Below are positions 35,699-47,679 of a stretch of 64,000 bases of DNA, one piece after another. The stretch's first letter is position 1. Every line of letters starts with the position of its first letter. The stretch is taken from contig CM075101.1 in NCBI GenBank assembly GCA_037576195.1, positions 33,604,001 through 33,668,000 on the forward strand. The letters run 5' to 3'. The notes below the pieces were generated by a model, which saw nothing but the letters and a program-made list of their open reading frames with translations, did no database searches and was not told the origin of the DNA. The DNA is from Phytoseiulus persimilis (lineage: Eukaryota; Arthropoda; Arachnida; Mesostigmata; Phytoseiidae). Position numbers and translations under genes: made by a program.

Positions 35699-37626
35699 AT
35701 GTGGAAGACAGTTCATCTCATCGCTCGCACCTCAGTTCGGGATTTCAAAGCTTTCTGGAAGTTCGGCAAATATGTCACCTACATACGTTACGTCAACCTC
35801 CGCCGAAAAACCGTTCCAACGGTATTCCGAGAAACCGCACAGGCTCTGCCGCACAAAACCATGTTCATCTTCAACGACAAGAAGTGGAGCTACTCTGAGG
35901 CCGAGCTCTTCACAAACAGAATCGCCAACTACTTCGCCAGCAGAGGACTCAAGGCTGGAGACGATGTCGCCCTCATGATGGAGAATCGGCCAGAACAGGT
36001 GCTCATCTGGCTCGGTCTCTCGAAAATAGGGGTGTCGACAGCACTGATCAACACGAACCTCCGAGGCGGTCCCCTTCTGCACTGTGTCGAGATGGTTAAA
36101 AGTAAAGCTGTGATATTCAGTCCCGAGATGGCTTCCCAAATAGGAGAGATTTCGAACAATCTCGAAGGTGTACTGAACTCAAAACTGTATCGCTTTGGCA
36201 GCTCGCAGCACGCAGAGCGCGGAGACCGAATGGTCGGATACGACGTCGCTCCGGACATAATTGGCTGTTCACCGAAAGCTCCAGAGTTCGAAGGGAAACT
36301 GAGTGATTGTTTGCTCTACGTTTACACATCAGGAACAACTGGGCTTCCAAAAGCCGCCATGCTGCGCCAGTCCCGTTACTTCTTGACGTCTGGAGCTTCC
36401 CGATTCCTGGCCGGAATCGGAGATAATGATGTGTCTTATTGTTTCTTGCCCCTCTATCATTTCGCTGGTGGAGTCATGCAGATGTCCCAGACAGTTCTCT
36501 TCGGAGTGACAGCCGTCATCGCTCCCGGGTTTAGCGCAACGAACTTCTGGAAGGATTGCATACAGTACAACTGCACGGTCACTCAGTACATCGGGGAAAT
36601 TTGTCGATACCTGTACCTTCAGCCGGAGAAACCCGAAGATCGGCAGCACAAGCTACGGATCATGGTCGGGAACGGAATGAGAAAAGAACTGTGGATTCCG
36701 TTCCAAAAACGTTTCGGCGTGCCCCACATCCGAGAAATCTACGGTGCGACGGAGAGCAACGGTAACAGCATGAACCTCGATGGGACTCCGGGAAGCGTCG
36801 GAATTTATCCCACAATTTGCAGGCTCAGCCCGAGAATCGCGAATATGATTTACCACCGATTCATCATCAAGATCCATCCAGAAACTGGGGAGCCCTTGAG
36901 AGGGCCTGATGGTCTCTGCATCCTGGTCGGCCCAAACGAGCCGGGCGAGTTCGTCGCCCAAATCACTCGGAAGCCCGAGAGTCAGTTCGATGGTTACACT
37001 GACGAAAAGTCGACTGAGAAGAAGATTTATTTCGACGTTGTCAGAAAAGGAGACCGCTGCTTCGCCTCCGGAGACATTCTCCTATATGACGACGACGGCA
37101 ACTTGTATTTCAAAGACCGTACTGGTGATACCTACCGTTGGAAAGGCGAAAACGTTTCAACAGCCGAAGTTGAAGGAATCGTGAGCAAGCACGCGAATCA
37201 TTCTGACTGCGTGGTCATGGGGGTTGAAGTCCCACAGTGCGAGGGCAAAGCTGGGATGGCTACGATAATCGATCCGCACCACCAGCTAGACCTGCAAGAG
37301 CTACTTCAGAAGGTTTGTTAATTTCGGTTCTTCTAATTCGCCGGATTCCCCTCGCTGTGAATATGTGTCCCTCTAATCTTCTAAGATTTGTCTCGCAGGT
37401 CTCGAGGGAGCTGCCTCAATACGCGTTGCCTCTTTTCGTGAGAGTAACGAAACACATCGAAACAACCGGAACGTTCAAGCTTCAGAAAACAAAACTAGTC
37501 AAAGAAGGCTACGACATCAACGTCGTTTCTGACCCGATCTACTTCCTCGACAGTACGTCGATGAACTACACCAGGCTGACTCCGCAGCTCTACGAGAAGA
37601 TCCAGTCGGGCCGAATAAGACTTTGA
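35699..37626 (+). CDS. FATP: Long-chain fatty acid transport protein / very-long-chain acyl-CoA synthetase (SLC27/FATP)
   Basis: Two exons (35699-37312 and 37399-37626, phase 0) give 613 residues. The enzyme couples fatty acid uptake to ATP-dependent CoA ligation at plasma membrane or ER. The adenylate-forming signature YTSGTTGLPKAAM is at about residues 210-222, followed by FLPLYHFAGG, YNCTVTQYIGEICRYL, EIYGATESN, the VLACS/FATP-type DRTGDTYRWKGENVSTAEVE, and the C-terminal LPQYALPLFVRV and GTFKLQKTKLVKEGYD that matches SLC27A1/A4. The start aligns with about residue 46-50 of mammalian FATP4, so the usual N-terminal membrane helix is absent. A TGA lies two codons upstream in frame, so any helix must come from an unseen upstream exon. 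Only one intron remains, against many in vertebrates. Confidence 0.93.
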
Positions 37627-37875
37627 ATATCCTCTCCCTCCCATGGAATCAGGAAGTTTTTGAACTGTTTTCCAACACACTCTCTCGTCTGCTAAGGCAC
37701 ACAGGAATCCGCATGAGCGTATCAATTTGGCCCTTTTCATCGATCTACTCATCACTGCCAAGCGAATGAGTGTCCAAGCGCGTCGCTGCCTCTGGGAATC
37801 GGGCCGTCGCCGTTTCTTATTGTACCTTTTTCTGAGCTGAATGATTCCCCGGAGGATATTTTCTACTTGGGGATC

Positions 37876-37881
37876 AATAAA
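37876..37881 (+). terminator. Poly(A) signal AATAAA of FATP
   Basis: AATAAA lies 249 nt after the FATP stop on the same strand. Confidence 0.65.
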
Positions 37882-38108
37882 TGTATGCACAATCGAGCGA
37901 TCATTTCTGTAATTTTCTCCCGTATGCCTGTGGGAATACTAATCAGTGGTTACGGTCGGAGGCTTTCAGGGCGGTACTTTCCACTCCTCAGCCACCACGA
38001 TCGAAGTTTCAAGTATCGCGAAACCTCGCAGCACCCAAATCTCACCTGCTGCGAATCACAAGATATTTGTCCTTGACGCAACTATCCAGTCCTCGCAGTT
38101 CTAGGGCG

Positions 38109-38139
38109 AATCACATGTGATTTTACGAATCACATGTGT
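38109..38139. promoter_or_regulatory. Paired CACATGTG E-boxes (M-box type), one a 14-bp palindrome
   Basis: AATCACATGTGATT at 38109-38122 is a perfect palindrome centred on the M-box TCACATGTGA known for MITF/TFE bHLH-Zip factors. A second site, TCACATGTGT, follows at 38130-38139, about two helical turns away. They lie roughly 950 bp upstream of the KDSR start and 480 bp after the FATP stop. The regulatory role is inferred. Confidence 0.4.
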
Positions 38140-39085
38140 TCATCTATATATTAGGAGTTTCTGTGTTGGGAGGATCGGAGAATCGTCGAGGAATTTCCGC
38201 GAGACTGAAACTCCGAGTAAGAAAATCATGATTGTTTGTGCGGTCAGCGAGGCAAGGTCAGATCGAAATTACAAGTGCTCCGGAGGAGAATGGCGTTGCT
38301 GGGAGAAGGGGTCGATCCGTACACGAAGTACTCCCCAAGTACCGCCAAGTGAGATGAGGTGGCATTCCCAGAAACCTTCAAGCGCAGTCCTGTCGACCTT
38401 TTGGCGGCATTGTGCCTCGTTACGCCCGTGGCCACAGAGTGTCTCTTCATTGCCGCTTCTTCAGCGAGGTTTCGTTCTCCAGAATTCTTTGCTGACGGAA
38501 ACAGGAGAGCTGAACGAGTTCCCCCCATGAGCTGCAGCACAGCGCGGAGAAATCGTGAGCATTTGATGAAAACGACACATGATAAACTTTGCCTCTCAAG
38601 TTGTATGGTCTGCGTTGCTCTGCACAACCGCGTTGAATTCAAAACTGACGTAGCAGACGGCGCCTACCGGCGAAACTATCCCTGTTGTTTCTCGTGATGG
38701 TGTTCGTTCGAAGCTACTCACGCAGCGCGATACGGATCGAGCTCGAGCAGCGGAGCACAGATAGCGGCACTATTATTTTCGCTCGTTGGAGAGGGAGACC
38801 GACGTGCTCACGATTCTGATGGTTGGTTGTCTTACCGGTTCATAGAGCTGCGAAACACGAATCGGCTAAGCAGAAAAGTGGAGTTCAGCCAGCCCGTGAT
38901 ACTGCTCCAAGGGAGCTCGTTCGTATACGTATTGGTGCGATCTTGAGGGAGACAACGAGTTCCGGGTACACTTGAGCTTTCCATCGAGTCTTGTGATTCA
39001 TGTAGCAGTTCAGAGTCTCGCCGAAACACTTCTCCCGGGAAAAACCTCAGTACTCGAGGAGTCCTTCCTACGGAACACACGAAGA

Positions 39086-40730
39086 ATGATTCTGATCTTC
39101 ATAGCCTCACTGTTAACCGGAGTACTGATCTCAGCTCTATTCCTCCATCGGAAATTAGGAGATGCTTTCAAGGGTAAACACGTGATTATCTCAGGTGAGC
39201 AAGGCCAGGAACGGTTTCGGAAATTATGAGAAAGTGGTCGAAAATCGACAGACACGCTCCCGCCCTGGGCGGAGTTTAAGATTTCCACTGAATGCTGCTC
39301 ACGCTGAACGTCTCTTGTTGTAGGAGGATCTTCCGGGATCGGACTCGAATTGGCTCGTTTGGCCGTGAAGGAGGGCGCGAAAGTTACGATAATCGCTCGA
39401 AACGAGGACCGTTTGAAAGAAGCGGTGGCCGGCTTGGAGAGCCCAGAGGCTTCGTGAGTAAACATCTGGGTTTTCGAGCCTCGTTAGCCCCGGCTCGACC
39501 CCATCCATACTCTTAAGAAACGAATTACCGAATCATTTTCATCACCAGCCCTCTTTGAACCCCGTTCAGGCTCTGAAGTACTAGGTAACCACACAGTCAA
39601 GTTGATTCCAGTTACGTCTCCGTGGATCTATCGTCCAATGTTTCCCTCATCAGAGAGGAACTTCAGCCCGCTTTGAATAAAAATGGTATGTAGCTGACGT
39701 TGGGTCAGTAGCTTCTCACAAATAGATGAAGGCTGACTGCGTTTTTCTCATCTTCCGCTATCCCCAGGGAACGTGGATATTTTGGTGAATTGCGCCGGTA
39801 GTGCCGTCTCCCGATACATCGAGGAAACTACTGAAGAAATGTTCCATCAGATGATGAACGTGAATTTCTTCAGTGCCGTGAACTTGACCAAGGTTCGCTC
39901 TCATGCAGGCCCTTCATGATACGTCAAGCCCCCGGGCAATGTCGTCCCTCCCAGTGATGGGCATCGTTATCTGGGATAAATGATTCTGCAGGCACTTCTG
40001 GAAAGTCTTGAGGAGAGCTGTGCAAAAGCTGGGTCGGCGTCCGTGGTCTTCACATCCTCCGTGGCCGGCTTGATGGGCATATTCGGGTACAGCGCCTACT
40101 CACCATCGAAATTCGCTCTCGTGGGATTCGCTCAGACGTTGAAAGCTGAGAAAGAACATCTCGGTACGTTTCCTCATCGTCAAACAGTCTCCATTGTGAG
40201 CAATACCGATGCAGCAGTACACTGTCGGAAAACTAACCATCTTCCCTGGATCGGGATAGGTCTACACGTGATGGTGGCGTTTCCACCGGACACCGACACC
40301 GCTGGTTTCGCCGCCGAGAACGTTGGCAAGCCCGAAGAAACTGTCGCCATTTCACAGATGGGCGGACTCCATAAGCCAAGTTCCGTGGCCGCAGGAATTC
40401 TGCGCGACATTAGCAAGAAAAGGTTTACCCGTATTCTTCCCGTTAGATCTCTTGACTCTCTCCCGCGGTTTGAAGTCATCGTCCTAAATGATCCTCTACG
40501 GTCCAAGAACTCTCCCTATAAACTCCATCTCTGCTTCCAGAATTTGTTCCTCGTTTGGAATGGATGGCCAATTCATCTGCACTGCTGCCTCTGGTTTGTG
40601 GCCCGCGGGTTCTCCATGGAAACTCGTTTCGGAAATCGCTCTCATCGCACCGGCGAGATTGCTCGGAGCGTATCTCCATTGGGCCTTCAGGAGATGTGCT
40701 TCGCACGCGAGGAGTATCAAGGAGCGCTGA
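39086..40730 (+). CDS. KDSR: 3-ketodihydrosphingosine reductase (short-chain dehydrogenase)
   Basis: Seven exons with fully consistent phases: 39086-39194, 39324-39453, 39612-39685, 39768-39892, 39992-40163, 40260-40422 and 40541-40730; 320 residues. It catalyses the NADPH-dependent reduction of 3-ketodihydrosphingosine to dihydrosphingosine, the second step of de novo sphingolipid synthesis, at the ER. An N-terminal membrane helix (residues 1-20, MILIFIASLLTGVLISALFL) anchors it. The Rossmann motif GGSSGIG follows HVIIS, then VDILVNCAG, the catalytic Ser in FTSSVAG and YSPSK (Tyr-x3-Lys). The substrate-region AFPPDTDTAGFAAEN is diagnostic for the KDSR branch. The last exon gives the C-terminal hydrophobic region (SSFGMDGQF onward) and ends SIKER; no lysine-rich KKxx retrieval signal is evident. 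Confidence 0.95.
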
Positions 40731-40901
40731 TGTGTAGGGGCAAGGCGAAATATCTTTGTCAAGTCCAACTTAAGAGAGGCATCAATGGATTCATCTGAAT
40801 GAGCCCAAACTCAGCCCTGGCGAATCATAACGTTGCCCAAAGCTGCGTGGCTGCAGTCAGATTGAGGAATCGCGAGCTTTATGGCCAGTATACACCGCAC
40901 C

Positions 40902-40909
40902 TGTATATA
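40902..40909 (+). promoter_or_regulatory. Pumilio-type element TGTATATA in KDSR 3' UTR
   Basis: The 8-mer fits the Pumilio recognition consensus UGUANAUA and lies between the KDSR stop (40730) and its poly(A) signal (40943). Single 8-mers arise by chance, so the function is unproven. Confidence 0.35.
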
Positions 40910-40942
40910 TATGAGACGATTCCGCGTTTGCCGCCTGTTACA

Positions 40943-40948
40943 ATAAAG
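40943..40948 (+). terminator. Poly(A) signal AATAAA of KDSR
   Basis: AATAAA lies 212 nt after the KDSR stop on the same strand. Confidence 0.65.
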
Positions 40949-42128
40949 AGTATAGACTCATAAACACTCCGCTGATGAGGATGTCAATCCTACGTGAAGT
41001 TCCTCTCTCTGGACGTAACTCTCTGACTCCGGGAACGGCCTTCTATATTTAGGCGAAGAACTACGTTGTTTCGTCGCTTCGAAGTAAAAACGTTGTGTTG
41101 GGTCGATCGTCTTCCTCAAGAAAAACCTTCGATTGTCCGATGAGGGTGAACCTCACGCGATCCAGTGCTTCGAGCTGGTAGTGAGGGCCGAGGAAGTTGC
41201 TCCTCGCGAGCGAAAGAAATGAATGGGAGCTGACTTTATACGGCAATGTACGATCTATTGTTCTCCAATCGGCGAATACCTTCTCGAGTGTCTTCAAACA
41301 TGGATTGAGCTTTTATATTCATTTCTCGCCGGAGTTATTCTCACATTACGAGTCCCCTAGGCAGCTGGAGTTTAAGGTAGCAGGCATAAAAGATATGAAT
41401 GATACGAGAACACCCGTCTCAACGTCCGATATTCGGAGTTCCTTCCACGAATTGTCTTACATTTGAATAAATAGCGCACAAAACTATTATTCTCCAATAG
41501 CCGGAATGCCATGCATCGATCTCGATTCCCGTAACAGGCGCTCGAGAAGGAAGAACAATCATATTCTCAGGCTGCGCCTGACGATGCCCGGGGACATCAC
41601 GCCAATTCAGCATCGAGCGCTCTCGCTGTGATCTTCTCATGCGTCACTCCTCACGAGGATCTTCCTTCCGTCTGTTGCTACTCATAGGCCATGGGCCACT
41701 GTGCATCTGGGTCGAACCCCGAGACTCGGGCTCGAGCGTAGGTCAGTTTGCTATGGAGTTCTCTCTTTCTCTCTCTATGCAAGTCACGGGAAACACAAGA
41801 GGACGCTCCTATCATCGTCACCGCCGCCGTTCGTCCGGGAGGAATTATCCCTCAACCCCGGATAGACGTCTCTCCACACCGCTGACCTTGGATATTATCG
41901 CTACTCCATGAGGTTTAATTACAAAATGTACAGCTTCAAACACCCGACAGCGTCGCTAGAGACGGTACGTCTTCAGACCCATTTAGATTCAGTTCCCATT
42001 TTTCCCCGCTAGACCGATCGTTTTTAGTACGAGAACACCGCCGAAGACTCAAGAAATAGATTCAGTCAACTCATTCACTCAGATTTTGACGATCATGTTC
42101 ACAGCGCAGTTGAATTTTGAGCGATTTT
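40949..42128. other. Convergent intergenic region, KDSR to XRN2
   Basis: Two genes end toward each other here. A minus-strand ATTAAA (plus 41914-41919), about 210 nt after the XRN2 stop, is a plausible XRN2 poly(A) signal. No exon is supported. Confidence 0.45.
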
Positions 42129-45100
42129 CTAGTAACAGTCCCGCCTGTATCGATTCCCTCCTCCACCACCACCGTTCCCTCGACCACCAGCCGGTCCCCT
42201 CGGTGGTCCGTATCCGAGACGGGGGCCGGGCGCCGGTCTATCCGACGGAGGTCCATAGGGATTCCGGCCTTGAGGGGGTCCGTAACCTCTGTTCGCGGGA
42301 GCTCCATAAGAACCTCTACCGGCCGGAGGTCCATAAGAGCTCCTATCCGCCGGATGTCCGTAGGACGATCTGTCAGGAGGCTGGCCGTAACCTCCCCTGT
42401 TCTGGTACGAATTCTGAGTGGAGTAGTTGCTGTGACCACCGTAGCCCTGTGAGTAGGAATCTCTTTGATAGCCTTGGCCGTGGTTCCCGCGTTGATTCTG
42501 TTGCTGCGGATTACAGCCCCTGGTCCAGCTGTTGTAATTCGGAGGTGTGAACGACGTGTGGTGATTGACCATGCGGTGCCCGCTCGCTCCCAAGGAGGCT
42601 CTTTGCGTGTTGCGGGCCATCCCAACTTGAGGTCTCCATTGACGCGCCTGGTCTCCCGTGAGGTCTTCCGGTCTGAGGACTTTCTCAGGTTCGTTGGCAC
42701 CAGGAAGCTTCACAGCGGGAAAAATGAAGCTCGGATCGAAGGACGGATCACGCCATCGAGTCACCACAACCATATTGTTCGGGCATGGTTGACAACCTCT
42801 GACGGGACTCAGGACTTTCTCCTTCTCGGGAACCATCTGAAAAGTTCGGAATATTGATGGGTGAAGAGACCGACACGTCGCTCCGCCCGAACTATGCGAT
42901 TCGCCGAGTCAAAAACGGAAACCAGTGAACATACCTTATCGGTAGTCAAAGCGTCTCCTGCCATGCCGAAAAAGCTTTCCGGCTCAATCGGGTGAACATC
43001 CTCATCGTTCAACTTCCTCTGAGATTTGTTCTCGTACAGTCCGCGCAAGAATGGATAACCTGGGTGGCTCTTCCGGATGAAGATGTAACTGTCACCGCGC
43101 GAATTCCGCCTCTTTTCTTCCGGTGTTAGTTGGTCGTACACCGTAGCCACTGTTTCCAGCAAACGCTTCTCATCGACGAAAGGCAGAAGCGCCACCCCCA
43201 TCCAAGCAGCCTTCTTGCCGTTAAGATCAATTCTAAAATCGGTCGGGTAGAAATCTATGATTGGGCTCTCGCAGTCCTCCATCAGATCACCCCAGGGCTC
43301 CGGTAGATGCTGACGACTCGCTGCCGGGAATACGCTCATCAGCTGCTCCATCGGATTGAACGGTTTCGTGTCTTTCTCGAAATTTATCTCGAGGCTCCCT
43401 ATCTCGGAGAAATCCGATGCGAACGGCGCATAGTGGTACGGGAAGAACCACTTCCATGACGCGCAGCCTTGATAGTAGTAATGGAGGACCCAGCAGAGCC
43501 CTTCAGCGTAGGCCGCCGCAACTTCATGTCGAAACGATTGATTCTCCGGGGACACTTCGAATTTGCTTTCATAATAGCGCTCCTTCCAACCGACTTCCCA
43601 CAGCCGGACTTCGTCTTCGGGCTCTTCATCTTCTTCTTCCGCTTTTCGCTTGGCGGCCTTGCGTGCCGACTCTCCTTCAGGCTCCAGCATGGCCTCTATG
43701 CCGGGGGACGAGTGGAGACCTCTGGAGAACTCCATGGCGTTTCTTCGCTGATTGAAAACTTCGTCTCTGCAAATTGGACGAAACCGACGGCTTAGCTAAA
43801 GACGACGCTGAACGACAGGAAGTGATGAAAAGCACGATTCGCTTGAACTCACCGAGCACCCGATATTGCGACTCCCCCGGAGCGGACATCAGTGGGACCG
43901 AGTTGACCTCCCATGTGATAAGCGGGTTGAGCATGCTCCTGTTTCTGCATCGCTTTGCGCTCCTGGAAACAGAGTATGGAATGAGTGGAGTCTGCACATC
44001 TATGTTCAATCCGTGTACGAATGAAGCGAAGAACATCCACGGAGCTCAAGGCGGATTGGGCCTACCTTCTGACGACGCTTGAATTTTTCTTCGTCGATCT
44101 GACGTTGCCTGAATATTTCATCTTCCGCCTGGCCTAGCTTCGTCAGAATCATGGCACAGTGATCCATCTGGGCGAACCCATCCTGAAATTTGACCCGGAA
44201 GGTTCGATTATGTCAGAAAAATTCTCTGGAAGACAAATATCACATTGAATAACTTGAAGGGGAGCAAGAAGTTTGAATCACCTTCGTAAGATAATCCTTC
44301 TTGGTATGGATGGTTTCTTTGTATATCCGTACTAAGCGGTCAATCGCTCCTTCCCTTATTTCTAAGGACGGCAGGTGGGGCAGAAAGTCGTTTCCGACGA
44401 AGAAACACAGGAATACCCAGTCATCTATGGCTCGTTCTATCGACCATTTGAAAGGCAGCCCCTCGATCCACAGTTCTTTGGTCAGATATTCCTTGAGAAC
44501 ATTCAATCTGGAGGTATGAGACAACGAATGAGAGTCGATCTTTTGGATTCTGCCTGAATCTAGTCATCATCTCAGAGCTGAGCCCAGATTTCGTGGGGCA
44601 CCACAACAGACCTTATGAAGATGAATTCGGTTTCGGCGCCTAATGGCTTCTCCAATTTGGCTTGCGACGCGACATCTTTGGGAAGCCCCATGCAGTCCTT
44701 CATTTCGTGTCCGATTTGGCCGCAAAGTTCGCATGGTCGGGGCTGATTCGGTTTGAATTCCTCTCTGTGGAGCGCATATCGCTATAATCAAGCTGCTCCC
44801 CAGCAGTCATGACCCATGACTAAACAGGTGGAAAGTTGAGGGTTCCCTGAAGTCTTTCGATCATGTCACCCACCTGATAATGGTGAAATTTGGCTCGTGC
44901 GTAGCCAAACCCAACATGATGAGATCGGCGTCCGCACCACAGAGACAATGCCTCGTGTTAGGGTCGTGACTCGGGCTCGCTCGTTGTTTTCGTATGAAGT
45001 CCATAATTTTGTGCTCACCTTCACCCGGAACATTAGCATCTGAGAGAATCACCTGCGAGAAGGCCGCTGCTGAGAACCAGAATCGAGAAAATTTCTCAAA

Positions 45101-45930
45101 TAGCATAGTCAATGCTGAGGTCCTGTGGGTTACCTCGATGCCCTGCCAGCCAGGGTCGTTGTTCAGTCTATCGTGAATGTAGTAGTGGAGGCATTTTGCC
45201 AAACGATCCATGAATGGAGTACCGGGAGTGATACAGTTCGTGTCAAAATGCTCCTCGGGAGTCTTCTCGGGCGGCAGATGGAATCCCTTGCCTTGGAGTT
45301 CTCCTCGGAGTCTCTTCATAGTTTCAGCTTTCTCTGCAGCTTCTTTCGACGCACGGAACCTATAATTTCAGGTGCTCAGACTGAAGCTCTGCACGGATCC
45401 CCCATGAGTATACCGGAGACGAATCATGAGAAGTCTCACCGCCTGCTTCTCTGTTGGTTCATCTTCGCGCGGGGAGCGACTCCGTCAATGGCCATGTAGA
45501 GCAGCCTTCGAGGTCTTATTATGCTGAAAATTCTATCGATGTACTCGAAGATGGCGACCATCATCTCGTCCTCATTCTTAGGGGCTGGCTTGTTCTCTGG
45601 ATGACAGCACGGGTGGATGATCCCTGGAGGTGGACCGGAAGGTTTTAGCGTTCAATTTAATGAAGAGGGTTCGAGTCCGCTCTCAGATCGTCATTGATTC
45701 GCATGTCGGCGCATTCTTCCTGCGCCTTTTTCTAGAGAAACTGGACCGGGAGTCGTACCATTCATGTCGAGATACAGGTTGTCGAACTCCACATTGTTTG
45801 GATTCGGTTTACTCGTGTCAATGTTGACCCGCTGATTGCCGTCAACTGTGTGGCCTTTTTCCTCGACACAATGCACGATGATGTTCGGAAACTTCCTGGA
45901 TAACCAACGGAAGAATGCTGGGACTCCCAT
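42129..45930 (-). CDS. XRN2: 5'-3' exoribonuclease 2 (XRN2/Rat1)
   Basis: Ten exons (5' to 3'): 45930-45759, 45623-45440, 45359-45134, 45052-44874, 44764-44612, 44507-44282, 44182-44066, 43962-43853, 43721-42935 and 42836-42129. Phases close, giving 953 residues against 950 in human. XRN2 is the nuclear exonuclease that trims rRNA and drives the torpedo step of Pol II termination. CR1 is intact: [54 protein letters not shown] and the acidic [10 protein letters not shown]. The XRN2-specific CCHC knuckle [14 protein letters not shown] follows, then [20 protein letters not shown]. After an acidic/basic linker comes CR2: [20 protein letters not shown] and [19 protein letters not shown]. The tail is Gly/Tyr/Pro/Arg-rich with repeated DRSSYG- and GRGSYG-like units, a likely RNA-binding disordered region. 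Confidence 0.96.
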
Positions 45931-47679
45931 AATTGTAGGAGTGTCCTCTCTCGGAAAACTGATGCAGTGAGAAGTGGTCTTGGAGGTATCCTGTTGAGTT
46001 TACACGGGACGCGCCGCAGCTGCCGCAGCACATTGGTTCTATTTACAAACGACTGATGACTTGATTTCTATCTACTGCGATCGTCTGGCGGCAACTTTGA
46101 AAATTCTCAGAGCCCGCCTCTCCGGATCAAGCTACACCGAGGCCGACTAAGGTGCATTTATTCCACTTGAGCCCCAGGAGACACCCTTGAATGAACGGGT
46201 TAACTCCTGACGTTGCGAGTGATCTGCTCCGATCGCTTTCGAGGGCTCTCTTTCTCTCTCGTGGTGGAGTTCTGAGAGACATGATCTTTAGTGACAGATT
46301 ATCCGAGGAATCGGACAGTTATTGCTTTATTCTAGCCTACAGAGCAAGAGCTCCGGAAAATGTCGGAATGACGTGCCTGCTCGAAAACTCAGCTCCCGAG
46401 AGCAGAACCGTTAGAATGAGCTGCAGGGACGGTCCTCAGGGTGCGAGAATACGGTTCGGTACGGCTCGCCTCGTAGATTCCAGTATTGCTGTGTTATCGC
46501 CAACAATCTTCGAGGCTTTCATCGATGTCCTCTGACAATCCGGGAAATTGTTCTCCCGGAGCCAAGTGTTGCCAGGAAGCGACATCATTCCGCAACAGGT
46601 CTTCGTTTCCGTCTAGCACCTCCATCATCACCCTCTGTAACTGTCCTCAAATGTTTGGTGATATTTAACAGGTATTCTGCACACAGAGAACCGTTGCTCT
46701 TCTCTTCCGATTGCGGAGGTACGTGGCGGAAAGGAGTCGCTCTTCCCCTGAAATCTTGCGGCCCCGGTCGAACCCATTGTAAGAGGTCGAACCCGATTCC
46801 TTCCAAGTAGTTTCCAAGCAGTCCAAGAAGAAGGAACGAATCGATATTGAAATCTCGCTTGGTGGTTGATCCGTACCCATGCTCAAAACATTTGCGCTCC
46901 ATCATCTCTACATTTTTGTTGTTCTTTAGCGAGGGTGACCAGCGAGGTAGTGCGCAACTACGGAATGACAAATGGCACAAACTCTCTTGGTGACTCAATA
47001 TCGGCCGTAAGCTAAAACAGTCGAAAAATCAAGAATCAACGTAGAGGCGTAACGCGGTGAAATAGGATAACAAATGGCTCGAATATTCACTCGACCGCTC
47101 GATTTCCACGGCACCCTTCCAGATTGCGCGGCGCGATAAATATCCACGCGGAAGCCGAGAACGAGATACATGCTGCGATAATTTGAGCAATTTATCCGTC
47201 GCGAATGAGCTTCGGCCAGGACTCTTCTCGATTCCCAACGAGCTAGTTCGGTGGAACAGATGAGTGCCCCCCCCCCCCCCCCCCCCCCTGGGTACGCCAC
47301 TGCGTAGGAGCGCTGCGAAATGAATTCGCGTTCTGATTCAAGACTGGCACTGAGAATGGTGAGACATTCATTTGTGGAGAGTGAAGTGGCATCGATCCAA
47401 TTATCACCTCGGGGATGGTGCGAGCTCGGTTTTCGATTGGGAGCTTACGGCCGATTGGGACATGCCCCGGTTACCCTACTCGTCTACGATCAGCCAGCAA
47501 TAATGGATCGAGGAGCTAACGCGTTTATTAGCGGCAAGGCGAATTCAATCCCATCTCTGGTTATGAATGTTCTCCGAAATCTGCCTAATGGAGATCCCGA
47601 CGCTGCGATGCCGAGCGTTGTGTGAGGCAAAAGCTCCAGGCCTCCAGAGTCGACGAGAGCTTCTGCACCCGATCGGAAC
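45931..47679. other. Intergenic region between XRN2 and the ionotropic receptor
   Basis: Divergent genes flank this stretch. It contains a 22-base C run (47267-47288) followed by a hAT-like terminus on the minus strand. Open frames (for example 46191-46535 plus) have no recognised domain. The missing signal-peptide exon of the receptor may lie here. Confidence 0.4.
47267..47304 (-). mobile_element. Transposon end-like sequence with 22-base C/G run
   Basis: Read on the minus strand, the sequence begins CAGTGGCGTACCCAGGGG and runs into 22 Gs. A CAGTGGCG start followed by a G run resembles termini of hAT-type DNA elements in arthropods. No partner inverted copy was found to the left, so this would be a solo end or a truncated copy. 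Confidence 0.4.

Larger units (their letters stand above)
37627..39085. other. FATP 3' UTR and FATP-KDSR intergenic region
   Basis: This holds the FATP poly(A) signal (37876-37881), two CACATGTG sites (38109-38139) and no further exon I can support. Open frames at 38117-38697 on both strands overlap and lack domains. The KDSR promoter should lie in the right part. Confidence 0.45.

Noticed and set aside
43722-43767. An earlier acceptor for XRN2 exon 9 at 43767
   Set aside because: Its phase conflicts with the preceding exon; the acceptor at 43722-43723 gives the correct frame.
45668-45690. B-box-like GGTTCGAGTCC suggesting a tRNA
   Set aside because: The flanking T-stem bases do not pair and the site lies next to an XRN2 intron acceptor; no cloverleaf is possible.
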